Shown in pieces: positions 16,095 to 25,317 of a stretch of 32,616 nt of DNA. This DNA is from an archaeon (lineage in GTDB: Archaea; Micrarchaeota; Micrarchaeia; CAILAH01): NCBI GenBank assembly GCA_024274875.1, contig JAJSAH010000019.1:1-32616 (forward strand), in the 5' to 3' direction. The notes below the pieces were generated by a model. The model ran no database searches. It was not told the origin of the DNA and worked only from the letters and a program-made list of their open reading frames with translations. Position 1 is the stretch's first letter. Each line of letters opens with the position of its first letter. A program made the position numbers and the translations under genes.

Positions 16095-16445
16095 TTACAA
16101 GAGTTTCAGCGAACCTGTTAAAGGATGTATATCACTTCTCCGCGCCGGGCCGATCCCAAGAGCAGTCACAGTGCCTGGCTCAAGCTGAGTCAGCCCAGCA
16201 TCTCTTATGAGTGCGCACGGCAACTCATTGCGCGCGTTTTCATATATGCGCATTATTGCTTCTAAATCCGCCTTCAAAACAATCTTTTTCTCGCCTTGCA
16301 TCTTCCAATCAGAAACTATTCTTGGTGTCTCCTGCTTGGCCATTTCATATGCGCGAACTGCCGCATGGCATCCCTGAGCAACCGCCTTGCCTTTGCCCAT
16401 GTTCAAATCGCAGCGCACTATGATAACTTGCTCAATCTCGTCCAT
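16095..16445 (-). CDS. pth2: Peptidyl-tRNA hydrolase Pth2
   Basis: IIVRCDLNMGKGKAVAQGCHAAVRAY, IRDAGLTQLEPGTVTALGIGPA; ATG at 16445. Confidence 0.95.
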   Translation of the reverse strand: MDEIEQVIIVRCDLNMGKGKAVAQGCHAAVRAYEMAKQETPRIVSDWKMQGEKKIVLKADLEAIMRIYENARNELPCALIRDAGLTQLEPGTVTALGIGPARRSDIHPLTGSLKLL

Positions 16446-16482
16446 AAGGAAAATAACTTGCCAAAGTATTATATACATTCAA

Positions 16483-17475
16483 ATGCTAAGCGAATTCATG
16501 AATGTGCAGGAGCTGGTAAGCACTCTTAGGAGAATTGAAGATGAACGAATAAAATGCGCTGACCAGATAAGAAATATGGGCATTATAAAAAAATGCCTCA
16601 GCAATGCAAATATGAATATTAGGGTAGGGGCGGTGGATGCCAGCATAGTTGCGCAGGAATTCCATTCATTCGATTTGATAATCACTAAAACCGCAGGAGC
16701 AGTGTTTGAATACAAGGATGGAAAACTCAAATCACATGAATATATTCCGTCATCGATACCTAATGAAAAATTGCATACGCACGGCACGATGGATTTGGTT
16801 GAGTTAAACCAGTATAGAAATCTCGTAAGATTGAATGAGGAGATCTCACTCGCGCAAGAAATCGCTGAGAAATGCGATATAATGTTCATAGATGGTAGTA
16901 TCGTCCCATTGCAAAGCGATAAGCCGTCAAATAATAGATTGAGAAAAATGTATGAGGAGCTAAAGGGAAAATACCTTAAACTGTTCTCAAAACACAACAG
17001 AAAAATTGCTGGGATTGTTAAAGACAGCAGAAGCAAGAGGTTCATTGAGGAGCATTTAGGAAAAGAGTGGGAACAGGTTGCAAGCAACAGCACGGATACA
17101 ACACTCCTGAACCTTTCATTGAAAAAAGGGGAGATGACTGAACCCCTAACATACAGCAAAGATGCAAAAATGAACAATGTGCTGAAGGATTTCATGCCAT
17201 ATGCAGAGGATATGAAAGTTACTTACATAAAAGCAGGAGAAAATGACTGGCCGATAAGAGTTGAAACTATAGGATATAATGAGGAACTTATGCAAAAAAT
17301 TTATGCGCTCTGTGCAATAAATGACAGCTATTCCTACCCAGCCATACTCATTGATGTAGATTTAAGGGCTATGATAGACCCTAAGCAAGTTGAGCAGATA
17401 TTTAATGATATACAAATTTCGCCATTTCTGAGGGATTCAAAGCTTCTGAGAAGAAATCGCCGTCCATTTAGGTAG
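16483..17475 (+). CDS. nurA: NurA-family nuclease
   Basis: GAVDASIVAQEF, IMFIDGSIVPLQ, GIVKDSRSKRF, PAILIDVDLRAMI. ATG 16483 or 16498. Confidence 0.8.
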   Translation: MLSEFMNVQELVSTLRRIEDERIKCADQIRNMGIIKKCLSNANMNIRVGAVDASIVAQEFHSFDLIITKTAGAVFEYKDGKLKSHEYIPSSIPNEKLHTHGTMDLVELNQYRNLVRLNEEISLAQEIAEKCDIMFIDGSIVPLQSDKPSNNRLRKMYEELKGKYLKLFSKHNRKIAGIVKDSRSKRFIEEHLGKEWEQVASNSTDTTLLNLSLKKGEMTEPLTYSKDAKMNNVLKDFMPYAEDMKVTYIKAGENDWPIRVETIGYNEELMQKIYALCAINDSYSYPAILIDVDLRAMIDPKQVEQIFNDIQISPFLRDSKLLRRNRRPFR

Positions 17476-17481
17476 CAAAAG

Positions 17482-17491
17482 CTTATAAATA
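17482..17491 (+). promoter_or_regulatory. TATA box preceding a non-coding segment
   Basis: cttataaata immediately after the nurA stop, about 25 nt before 17508. Confidence 0.5.
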
Positions 17492-17507
17492 TTTATGCCA
17501 AAAGTAT

Positions 17508-17592
17508 TACTGTAGCTCCACTCCGAGTTGCGGCTATAAGCCGCGTAAGTACGCCACCGCCAGTCCGATGGGCTGGCCTAATTCTTTACGGG
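17508..17592 (+). ncRNA. Candidate structured small RNA
   Basis: GCGGC-TATAA-GCCGC; GCCAGTCC-GAT-GGGCTGGC; enclosing CGTAA(G).../CTTTACG; own TATA box; no ORF. Confidence 0.4.
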
Positions 17593-17631
17593 ATGGAAAT
17601 GTTTATATCCCAAACTAATTTGAATAGAATT

Positions 17632-18264
17632 ATGCGAGTGGTTGTATTAAGGCATTCATACAGGAAAAAGATTAAGTCTCCACGGCATGCGCCGTTCGCA
17701 AAACTGACATTTAAAGGGAAGATCGCTGCGCTGAAGGCAGGCAAACTGCTTTCAGAAGGATTCAAAAAAGCAGATGTAATTACAAGCAATGTGCACAGAT
17801 GCTACCAAACTGGCAGATTAATGAACCTGTTTATAAGAGGAAAAGTGATTCGAGAGAGCATAAACGCACTGCCTTCGTTGGGATATGTGGTAGAAAGCGA
17901 GTATTTGTTCTGGAATGAAAATTATAATCTTCCAAGCAGAGATAGCCCCTATTATGAGAGGTTCGCTGCATGGAGAAGGATGGGATGCATTAAATACTCG
18001 TTAAAAGAATTCGTGCATGAATTCATCGAATGGATGAGGAAAATGCAGAAAAATACAGTAATCATAACGCATGATTCGCATATTGCTCCAATACTTGAGC
18101 ACATGTCAATAAAATACTCCTTGCCTTATCGAAAAGAATTCACATTCCCAAACCCATTATCTGGATATGAAATCGAATTCAACGGCAGGAAAGAAATCAA
18201 AGAAATAAACCTGGTGAAAATAAGTAAAAAAATCGTTAGGGAAAATATATTGCCTAACCTTTAA
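17632..18264 (+). CDS. Histidine phosphatase superfamily protein
   Basis: MRVVVLRHSYRKK (RH motif), TSNVHRCYQTG, VIITHDSHIAP; TATA gtttatatcc about 27 nt before ATG 17632. Confidence 0.8.
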   Translation: MRVVVLRHSYRKKIKSPRHAPFAKLTFKGKIAALKAGKLLSEGFKKADVITSNVHRCYQTGRLMNLFIRGKVIRESINALPSLGYVVESEYLFWNENYNLPSRDSPYYERFAAWRRMGCIKYSLKEFVHEFIEWMRKMQKNTVIITHDSHIAPILEHMSIKYSLPYRKEFTFPNPLSGYEIEFNGRKEIKEINLVKISKKIVRENILPNL

Positions 18265-18919
18265 TGAATCTGCTCAAATATCTTGCAAGCGAGCTTGGGC
18301 TCTCCGTTTGATAATATACTTTTGCAGGCCCAGTTATTTTAAGCATAATTCCTTCGCCGCCAGCTATCTTACTGACAAGGCCTTTGCCCGCGATGAACCT
18401 CTCCATATTCGCATTCTCATCTACTCCAACAAAGCAGGAATTGTCTAAGTAGAATGTTTCCCCATCAACTAAATCCTTAACGAACATGCTCTCCGCGCCT
18501 GCTAAGTATAGTTTTCCCTTGCCGCTCGCGTGAAGGAACATCAGCCCTGCGCCTGCGCTCAAAGATGAGAGTCCACCGAATTTTGCGGAGATGTCTATAT
18601 CGCCAGCGTGCGCAAGATAGACTCCATCACCTAAAATCATAGCGCCATCCAAATCAACCTCAACTATCTCGCTGGGCAAGGTGGTTCCCAGTTCAACTAT
18701 TGCATCTTCAACAGCAGTGATTTTGTTTATGAATGCGCTTTCACCACCACCAAGCATTCTTAACGCGCCTGATGCCAATCCACCTGCAAGTTCGCTCTTT
18801 ATCTCAACTTCTCCAGAAGATGAAATTATCGCACCAGGCTCTGCATTTATGCGCTCGCCCTTATTCAATTTCGCAACCAAAAGATGACCTATTGTTGTCT
18901 TCTTGATTTCAACTTCCAT
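18254..18919 (-). CDS. AIM24/TIGR00266-like protein
   Basis: LNKGERINAEPGAIISSSGEVEIKSELAGG...GGGESAFINKITA...GGEGIMLKITGPAKVYYQTESPSSLA. Confidence 0.85.
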   Translation of the reverse strand: MEVEIKKTTIGHLLVAKLNKGERINAEPGAIISSSGEVEIKSELAGGLASGALRMLGGGESAFINKITAVEDAIVELGTTLPSEIVEVDLDGAMILGDGVYLAHAGDIDISAKFGGLSSLSAGAGLMFLHASGKGKLYLAGAESMFVKDLVDGETFYLDNSCFVGVDENANMERFIAGKGLVSKIAGGEGIMLKITGPAKVYYQTESPSSLARYLSRFIKG

Positions 18920-19230
18920 TATCTCACCTTTGTATTGTTTCGCACCCATTCATTAAATTGTTTAGTGGAATCAACATTCCACCAGAGTATAGCGGGCAGA
19001 TCATAAGGGTGGTTTTCCTCTATCATGCGAATTGCCGTAGTTCTTCTGCGCTTGGCAGTTTTTACCAACAGCACATGCTCTCTTGACTTTTCGAGTTTGC
19101 CTTTCCATTCATAAACGCTGTATGATTGAATTATGTTAACGCAGGCGGCTAACCGATGCTTCACCAACAACCTTGCAACTTTTGAAGCAGATCGCAGGCC
19201 TGGAAAAGGAGAGTATATTATCGTGACCAT
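18919..19230 (-). CDS. cutA: CutA family divalent-ion tolerance protein
   Basis: SKVARLLVKHRLAACVNIIQSYSVYEWKGKLEKSREHVLLVKT...ENHPYDLPAILWW; TAATG junction with downstream gene. Confidence 0.93.
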   Translation of the reverse strand: MVTIIYSPFPGLRSASKVARLLVKHRLAACVNIIQSYSVYEWKGKLEKSREHVLLVKTAKRRRTTAIRMIEENHPYDLPAILWWNVDSTKQFNEWVRNNTKVR

Positions 19231-19292
19231 ATGTTAAATCTGCCGCAAAACAATAAAAATTATGCCTGCATAAAATTGCTAAGGCAGTAAAT

Positions 19293-19445
19293 GCCGAGGT
19301 GGCAGAAAGGCTATGCGACCGGCTGCAGACGAAGGGCCCACAGCGCGGCCCTTCGCAACATGGTCGTTTGCACATATCGGTTTTATGACCGTATGGAATG
19401 ATTAGCTGAAACCGGTATACGGGAGTTCAAATCTCCCCCTCGGCT
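19293..19445 (+). tRNA. tRNA-Cys(GCA) with an 82-nt intron (19329-19410)
   Basis: Acceptor GCCGAGG/CCTCGGC+T (U73 typical of tRNA-Cys); T arm GGGAG-TTCAAAT-CTCCC; anticodon stem ACCGG/CCGGT; loop CTGCAG|intron|A; intron contains 9-bp hairpin CGAAGGGCC/GGCCCTTCG. Confidence 0.92.
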
Positions 19446-20287
19446 CTTTCAGGATTATTAATCAAAACGGCTTGAACTTCTCCATCCCCGTTTATGCATA
19501 TTACATCGGATTTTTCATCTGGGAGTATGCAAAGCAAGTCATCGTTTATATCTATGCGCGGGCGCCCAAGCTCGCTCACATTGTTCAATGGGACATATTT
19601 AACAACATTCTCATTTGGGTCTATAATGTATGCATTCTTAAAGCCCTTGCCAACGACAACAACGCTCCCGCTTGCATTAGTATCCAAAACAGGATGAATT
19701 ATGCGATCAATATCTTCATGTTCAAGCACAAGATTCAGCCCGATCTCTCTAACAACTCCATCTGGATGCGCAATATACAAACTGCGCGCTCCGTTCGCAA
19801 TAATGTACACATTACCTCTGTTTGAACCTATGCTCACAGGTTCATTCATGCTAACGCTAACTTCCGCGCGCATCACTTCCTTTGTTGATTTATGTATTCT
19901 AAATAAAGTGCTGCCTGCTGAACGGGCAACGAGCACATGCACATAAAGCTTATCTGCAGTTATGTAAGGAGATCCATCCATAACACCATTTATTTTGAGC
20001 AAGTTAATATCTGTCTTGCCTTTGCCTATCAATAGCATTGAGCCGTTGGAGATTTTTGCAGAATAAAACTCTCTGCCATACTTGCATGAACTGCGCACAA
20101 AAAACAATTTCCAGAGCCCATTCACATCTCTCTCAGTAATTCTGCTTACTTCCGCAGGCCTGCGCGGGGCTGTTGATGAACACTTGCACCCACCGAAAGC
20201 CAATAGGGATGCTGCGCAAAACGCAAACGCGCTCTTCCTTGCTGCGCTCATTGCCCTGCGCCGCTTTATTCGCATCATATTTCCCAT
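19427..20287 (-). CDS. Putative secreted lipoprotein, beta-rich extracellular domain
   Basis: SAFAFCAASLLAFGGCKCSS signal/lipobox-like region; 3' end overlaps tRNA-Cys. Confidence 0.7.
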   Translation of the reverse strand: MGNMMRIKRRRAMSAARKSAFAFCAASLLAFGGCKCSSTAPRRPAEVSRITERDVNGLWKLFFVRSSCKYGREFYSAKISNGSMLLIGKGKTDINLLKINGVMDGSPYITADKLYVHVLVARSAGSTLFRIHKSTKEVMRAEVSVSMNEPVSIGSNRGNVYIIANGARSLYIAHPDGVVREIGLNLVLEHEDIDRIIHPVLDTNASGSVVVVGKGFKNAYIIDPNENVVKYVPLNNVSELGRPRIDINDDLLCILPDEKSDVICINGDGEVQAVLINNPERAEGEI

Positions 20288-20784
20288 TCCCCGACATAGC
20301 TCGGATCCAGATTATCTATTTTATTCCAAGTGAAAAATTTCTTATCAACAACTTTCATCTCAGCAACAACCTCACCCTTGGGCTTTTTCTGCTGGAACAC
20401 TGCGCGATACAACAAATCAGCGTTCCTATCTCCAGACGCTTTAAGCTTTTTCAAATGGTAAAATTTTGCTTCAATGTATGCATACAATCTCACATTGCCT
20501 TCCTTGTCCACGGCAAGCTTAAATGAAAAATAATTTATCAAATCTCTGTGCGCTCTCAGCGCAGTTAAGAATTCTTGAGCTTCATACTGCTTCCCGCCAA
20601 CATTTATCGTCCCGAACTTTGACATAAGGTCATTCACAGAACCATCCAAACCATGCTCATAAATAAAATCTTCTATCCTTGAATCCTTGTAATAATGCCA
20701 AAAAAGAAACCTGTTCTGCTCCAATGTCCCCAGCGTTTTTCCTTTTTCAAAGCGGGTCTGCTCCTGCGGTTCTTGGTATCTCAT
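20275..20784 (-). CDS. Hypothetical protein
   Basis: 169-aa ORF overlapping its downstream neighbour by 13 bp; same-strand cluster. Confidence 0.65.
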   Translation of the reverse strand: MRYQEPQEQTRFEKGKTLGTLEQNRFLFWHYYKDSRIEDFIYEHGLDGSVNDLMSKFGTINVGGKQYEAQEFLTALRAHRDLINYFSFKLAVDKEGNVRLYAYIEAKFYHLKKLKASGDRNADLLYRAVFQQKKPKGEVVAEMKVVDKKFFTWNKIDNLDPSYVGEWEI

Positions 20785-20816
20785 TATATCACCTTTTTGT
20801 AGATATATACAACTAT

Positions 20817-21374
20817 TTAAACATATCGGTTCAGCTTAGTTTTAATCTTTCTAAGAGCAGCGATTCTGTGTTCAGCCGCATCGCGCAGTTTTGACGCATT
20901 ATGCTCAAACTCATGAAGGATTATTTCATTGCCTAATGATTCAGCATCTGCGCGCATTTCATCTATTTTTTGCATGATATATTCTATCGCGCAGTCTTCA
21001 GGGAATGAAAGCTCCTCTTCCATCCACCTAAACAATGCATTCATATTCTTCTCTTCTTTAGAAATGCCTGCCGCTGCAGAAGAGTACTCTTTAAGAGGGT
21101 CATCTAAAATGCGCCTCAACCTAACCATATCGTCTTCTATGAGAAAAGCGCCTTCCCCTTTGGACAATCTTACCCAGTATTTGCGCGTCTTGGATTTTAA
21201 CGCACCAACCAAATACAAGGCAGTTATTTTTCTTGATGTGGGCATGCGCGCAGTATGAATGCTTTTCTCAATCGCATCTAAACGCCTAAGCACATCTTTC
21301 TTTGCGGGTTTGCGCTTTGAGAGCTTGCCCAATACCCCTAGTTCAACCACGCCGAACGAAACATCTTTGTCCAT
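20817..21374 (-). CDS. Hypothetical, helical protein
   Basis: 185-aa ORF with Lys/Glu-rich helical composition. Confidence 0.65.
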   Translation of the reverse strand: MDKDVSFGVVELGVLGKLSKRKPAKKDVLRRLDAIEKSIHTARMPTSRKITALYLVGALKSKTRKYWVRLSKGEGAFLIEDDMVRLRRILDDPLKEYSSAAAGISKEEKNMNALFRWMEEELSFPEDCAIEYIMQKIDEMRADAESLGNEIILHEFEHNASKLRDAAEHRIAALRKIKTKLNRYV

Positions 21375-21398
21375 GCAATCACAGTAATAAATACGCCA

Positions 21399-21878
21399 TT
21401 ATCTTTTAAAATCATCTGGCCCGCGTATATCCTTCCTGATGATAAGCTCAATCGCATTCTCAATGCTTTCTATGTACTCAACGCCAATGCAGTGCAAGCT
21501 CATGGTGGGTTTGTCTCTGGCAGCATGCTTTAAAACCATCGTTGCAGTGCCAGCAAGCTTATCTAACAGACCAGCATGTATTTCATAACTCTGTATTCTG
21601 CGTATGGGCATTTTATGAACGCTGTCTGTTACAAACCTCTTTGATTTTTCAACTGAAGTATCGGTAATTTTATAGGTATAAAAAGAGAGGGCCATCATAC
21701 GCATGAACACATAAACAACTCCAAGGAAAATCAGGCTGTCTACCACCCAAAAATAGTGGACTCCTTCTAAGTACAAATATGCAGAGATAATAATGGCCAC
21801 CGCTATGAGCGCAGCAATGATTAGCGCATAACCTCTCAGCTTAGGCTTTACGATAAAATAGGTCCTTGCGCTGCTCAT
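21399..21878 (-). CDS. Membrane protein with bacterial PH-like (DUF304-type) domain
   Basis: Two TM segments then YTYKITDTSVEKSKRFVTDSVHKMPIRRIQSYEI. Confidence 0.7.
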   Translation of the reverse strand: MSSARTYFIVKPKLRGYALIIAALIAVAIIISAYLYLEGVHYFWVVDSLIFLGVVYVFMRMMALSFYTYKITDTSVEKSKRFVTDSVHKMPIRRIQSYEIHAGLLDKLAGTATMVLKHAARDKPTMSLHCIGVEYIESIENAIELIIRKDIRGPDDFKR

Positions 21879-21999
21879 TGCTTATATTATGCATGCAAAA
21901 ATTATTATTAGAAGTGGGAGTTTAGAAAAGTTTATAAATGTTATGAAAGAGAGTATTAGCTGCACGTAAGTTTTAAATAAGTATCTTAGAGGTGTATGA

Positions 22000-22923
22000 A
22001 TGGCTGAAAAAAAATGTCCTGAATGTACCGGAACGAAAATTATACAAGATTATGAGCGTGGAGAGCTCATTTGCGCTACCTGCGGGTTGGTTATTAGTGA
22101 TAGTATGGTTGATGAGGGTCCTGAATGGAGGGCGTTCGATTCGCAGCAAAGAGACAAGCGCGCTAGAACCGGCGCGCCGATAAAACTTATGAGGCCTAAC
22201 AAAGGTTTGAGCACTGAGATTGACCAGTATAACAGAGATATAAGAGGCGCAAAAATCACAACGAAAAAACAGGCGCAACTATACAGAATGAGAAAATGGC
22301 ATAAAAGAAGCAGCATACAAAGCTCGGTTGAAAGAAATCTTGCGATAGCATTGACCGAACTTGATAAGATTGCGTCTTACCTGGGGTTGCATGAGTCCAT
22401 AAGAGAAGAAGCCGCGCTGATGTACAGGAGATGCATAGAGAAGGGTGTGAGAGGAAAGAATATTGAAGCGCTTGTAGCAGCTGTTATATATGCAGTATGC
22501 AGGCAAAGAAACATGCCGAGAACGCTTGCAGAAATCGCGCAGGTGTCGGGAGTTAAAAGAAAAGACATCGGAAGAACTTACAGAATACTTGTAAGCGAAC
22601 TGAAAATAGGAATTCCGCTCGCAAATCCGCTGCATTATGTCCCAAGATTCGTTACCGCACTGGGATTAAGCGGAAGAGTGCAGGAGACCGCTATTGATAT
22701 ACTTAAAGATGCGATAGATAGGAAACTTATATCAGGAAGGGGCCCCACAGGGCTTGCTGCGGCAGCAGTGTACGCCTCATGCCTGCACCATAATGAACAG
22801 AGAACCCAAAAAGAAGTTGCAGAAGCTGCGGGAATTACGGAAGTTACAATAAGGAACAGGTTTAAAGAGCTTAAAGACACTCTTAAACTCGACCTGCCTG
22901 AGATAGAGGCACCATACGCATGA
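22000..22923 (+). CDS. tfb: Transcription initiation factor TFB (TFIIB)
   Basis: Zn ribbon CPEC...CATCG, GPEWRAFD B-finger, two cyclin-like repeats. Confidence 0.97.
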   Translation: MAEKKCPECTGTKIIQDYERGELICATCGLVISDSMVDEGPEWRAFDSQQRDKRARTGAPIKLMRPNKGLSTEIDQYNRDIRGAKITTKKQAQLYRMRKWHKRSSIQSSVERNLAIALTELDKIASYLGLHESIREEAALMYRRCIEKGVRGKNIEALVAAVIYAVCRQRNMPRTLAEIAQVSGVKRKDIGRTYRILVSELKIGIPLANPLHYVPRFVTALGLSGRVQETAIDILKDAIDRKLISGRGPTGLAAAAVYASCLHHNEQRTQKEVAEAAGITEVTIRNRFKELKDTLKLDLPEIEAPYA

Positions 22924-23645
22924 AAGCAATAGATGCAATACGAAGAGAATGCGATGTAATTATAAGGGTTGCTGATCCGCGCAACCTAAAAACTCTTTTT
23001 CCATTCAAAACCCGAAAACGAATAATCATCGTGTTCAATAAGATAGATATTTGCCCTAAGAATGTGTTGGATGCACTGCGCAAGAAATACAGACAGGCAG
23101 TGTTCGTTTCAACAAGGACGCGCAAAGGAAAAAGAACTCTGCTTAGCAAGCTCTCAATGATTGCGAAATCTGAAAAACGCCTTATCAGAGTAGGGGTCAT
23201 AGGATATCCAAATGTTGGGAAATCATCGCTTATAAACATGCTGAGAGGCAGAAGGTCTGCAAGAGTAAGCGCAACACCTGGGGAAACAAAAGGAATTCAA
23301 TGGCTGAAAATTAAGGAGAATATATTGATGTATGATACGCCCGGAGTGGTAATAAATAGGGCAAGGATGAGCGAATCTGAACTTGTCAGCTCGTTCGTCA
23401 TTAGCCCAAGCAAAATAAAGAACCCAGAAGCAGCCGCTGAACGCATAATAGTTGATGTGATGAAAAAGCGCGGTGTTGAATTCCTGCGCAAGCATTACAA
23501 ACTGAACTTAAACAGTTCTGAATCTCCATCAAAGATTATTGAGAAAATCGCTAAACGGCAGGGGATGCTTCTTAAAAGGGGCGAGCTTGATCTGGACAGA
23601 GCCGCAAAAAAAATTATTATGGATAGGCAGAAAGGTAAGATATAA
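22920..23645 (+). CDS. Circularly permuted GTPase, YlqF/RbgA-like
   Basis: NKID (G4) precedes GYPNVGKSSLINML (G1) and DTPGV (G3); ATGA overlap with tfb. Confidence 0.92.
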   Translation: MKAIDAIRRECDVIIRVADPRNLKTLFPFKTRKRIIIVFNKIDICPKNVLDALRKKYRQAVFVSTRTRKGKRTLLSKLSMIAKSEKRLIRVGVIGYPNVGKSSLINMLRGRRSARVSATPGETKGIQWLKIKENILMYDTPGVVINRARMSESELVSSFVISPSKIKNPEAAAERIIVDVMKKRGVEFLRKHYKLNLNSSESPSKIIEKIAKRQGMLLKRGELDLDRAAKKIIMDRQKGKI

Positions 23646-23670
23646 AAATATAAATTATCGATGCTGAAAT

Positions 23671-24963
23671 ATGTTTATGAAATCTGCTGTTTTGCTTGCA
23701 TTTATCTTATTGTTCTCATTCATGCATGCTGCGTGGACGGAGTCGTTGGAAGTTCATGTGGTTGATGCAAAGAATCGGCCGCTTAAAGGAGCAGTTATAG
23801 AAATAAAATATCAAAAAAACAATTTTCCAATTTACAGAGACAGCAATCTTGATGGGCATTCCACACTAATAACTGATGAAACCGGAAGAGTTGATTTCAC
23901 ATTCTCGAATAATGTTGATAACAATCTGTATGAGATAAGATACTATTACCTGTCTGCAAACTACAGCGGAGAATACCAATCTGAGAAAATTGTGTGCAGC
24001 ACGCTTGGAGAAAGATGCCACAGCAAAACATATCTTAAAACATTTTTCATGGATGCATACAGGGTTACTGTGTATGTAAGGGATCAAAAGCAGAGGCCCA
24101 TATCTAACGCAGTAGTTAGGTATGCAGGGATGGAATATGAAACTGATTCAAACGGAATGGCATGGGTAAATGTGTTGAATAAGAAATCATACTCAATTTC
24201 AGTGGAATACGAAGGAAAAAAACGGACTGTGCAAGGAAAAATCAATGGAAATGATGAGATTGCCTACGCAATAATACCAAGATACAATATTAGGCTGAGG
24301 GTTGTTGATGATAATGGAAATGTTATGCATGCTGAAGCAATGCTTAACAATATAACGAAAGAAAGCGATGAGAATGGATACATAACCTTCGAGAAAATAC
24401 TGAGCGATAATGTTGAGGTGCTCGTGAGATATAAGGGTGGATTCAGAAAAGTTGAACTTGCGTTGTCTGATGATGTTGATATGGATGTGGTTGTTGATGA
24501 GACGCCGCCAACAATAGTTCTCGTAAGCAAGGAAGCTGATGAAGATGAGAATGCAATAATCATCAGCGCAAGCATAAGGGATCCTGGAAGTAAGGGAAGC
24601 GGTTTGAGAGAATCTGACCCGGCAAGATTAAGGTATAAAATTGGAAATGAAGGGTGGAGTTCAGTGAGCATGTACCAAACTGGCAAAGATGCATTCCAAG
24701 CAACAATACCGCTTAAATATGATGTTAAGATAAATTTCGAGATAGAGGCGTTTGATGCGCAGGGAAATGCGCAGAGCTATGTGGACAGCATAATTGTAAA
24801 AAGCACCGGAAAAATCGAGAGCGAGAAAAAAGATGGTGAAGAAGAGAAACCTGAGGAGGTTAAAGAAAAAAGCGGCATAGATATCGTGACATTGATTGCC
24901 GGAATAATAATATTCCTGGTGATATTGCTCATAATATACAAAAAATACACAGGAGAGATATAG
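23671..24963 (+). CDS. Secreted Ig-like/CarboxypepD_reg-like protein with C-terminal TM anchor
   Basis: Signal peptide, repeats of VDAKNRPLKGAVIEIKY / VRDQKQRPISNAVVRYAG / VVDDNGNVMHAEAML, terminal TM IVTLIAGIIIFLVILLIIYKKY. Confidence 0.78.
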   Translation: MFMKSAVLLAFILLFSFMHAAWTESLEVHVVDAKNRPLKGAVIEIKYQKNNFPIYRDSNLDGHSTLITDETGRVDFTFSNNVDNNLYEIRYYYLSANYSGEYQSEKIVCSTLGERCHSKTYLKTFFMDAYRVTVYVRDQKQRPISNAVVRYAGMEYETDSNGMAWVNVLNKKSYSISVEYEGKKRTVQGKINGNDEIAYAIIPRYNIRLRVVDDNGNVMHAEAMLNNITKESDENGYITFEKILSDNVEVLVRYKGGFRKVELALSDDVDMDVVVDETPPTIVLVSKEADEDENAIIISASIRDPGSKGSGLRESDPARLRYKIGNEGWSSVSMYQTGKDAFQATIPLKYDVKINFEIEAFDAQGNAQSYVDSIIVKSTGKIESEKKDGEEEKPEEVKEKSGIDIVTLIAGIIIFLVILLIIYKKYTGEI

Positions 24964-25041
24964 GCATAAATATAAATTTTATTCTTGCTAAAAATAGAGC
25001 ATATGCCTCGGTAGTGTAGTGGTTTAGCATTCGGCCCTGTC

Positions 25042-25060
25042 GCAGCCCTTTTCGGGATGC
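25042..25060 (+). repeat. 19-nt stem-loop repeat copy 1 at tRNA-Asp exon 1/intron boundary
   Basis: GCAGCCCTTTTCGGGATGC, identical to 25089-25107. Confidence 0.97.
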
Positions 25061-25088
25061 CTAAAAGCGCTGGCGGAAAAGAGATATG

Positions 25089-25107
25089 GCAGCCCTTTTC
25101 GGGATGC
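25089..25107 (+). repeat. 19-nt stem-loop repeat copy 2 in tRNA-Asp intron
   Basis: GCAGCCCTTTTCGGGATGC, identical to 25042-25060. Confidence 0.97.
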
Positions 25108-25317
25108 AGATAGGCCGCGACCCGGGTTCGAACCCCGGCCGAGGCGTCTTATTTTTAAGTGCGCGTTTCCTGTTTGCCTATACTTAACACGGTATTTGCA
25201 TAATTTGAAATCAGTAAGCTCGTAGAATATGTTTGCCTTTTGGCAGTAAAAAGAAGGGACTAGCAGCGTTTATCATATAACAAAGTATATATATAACTTA
25301 CTTGCAAAGAATATATC

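Larger units (their letters stand above)
25005..25146 (+). tRNA. tRNA-Asp(GTC) with a 69-nt intron (25043-25111)
   Basis: Acceptor GCCTCGG/CCGAGGC+G; anticodon stem CGGCC/GGCCG; T arm CCGGG-TTCGAAC-CCCGG. BHB: CUGU/GCAG helix, bulges CGC and AUA. Confidence 0.95.

Noticed and set aside
16479-17195. 238-aa minus-strand ORF
   Set aside because: Antisense to nurA; no credible domain.
17508-17592. tRNA or C/D box RNA
   Set aside because: No T-arm TTCRA motif, no acceptor pairing, no clear RUGAUGA/CUGA boxes.
19293-19445. Class II tRNA (Leu/Ser) reading
   Set aside because: ACCGG/CCGGT anticodon stem, short variable loop and U73 fit tRNA-Cys(GCA) with an intron.
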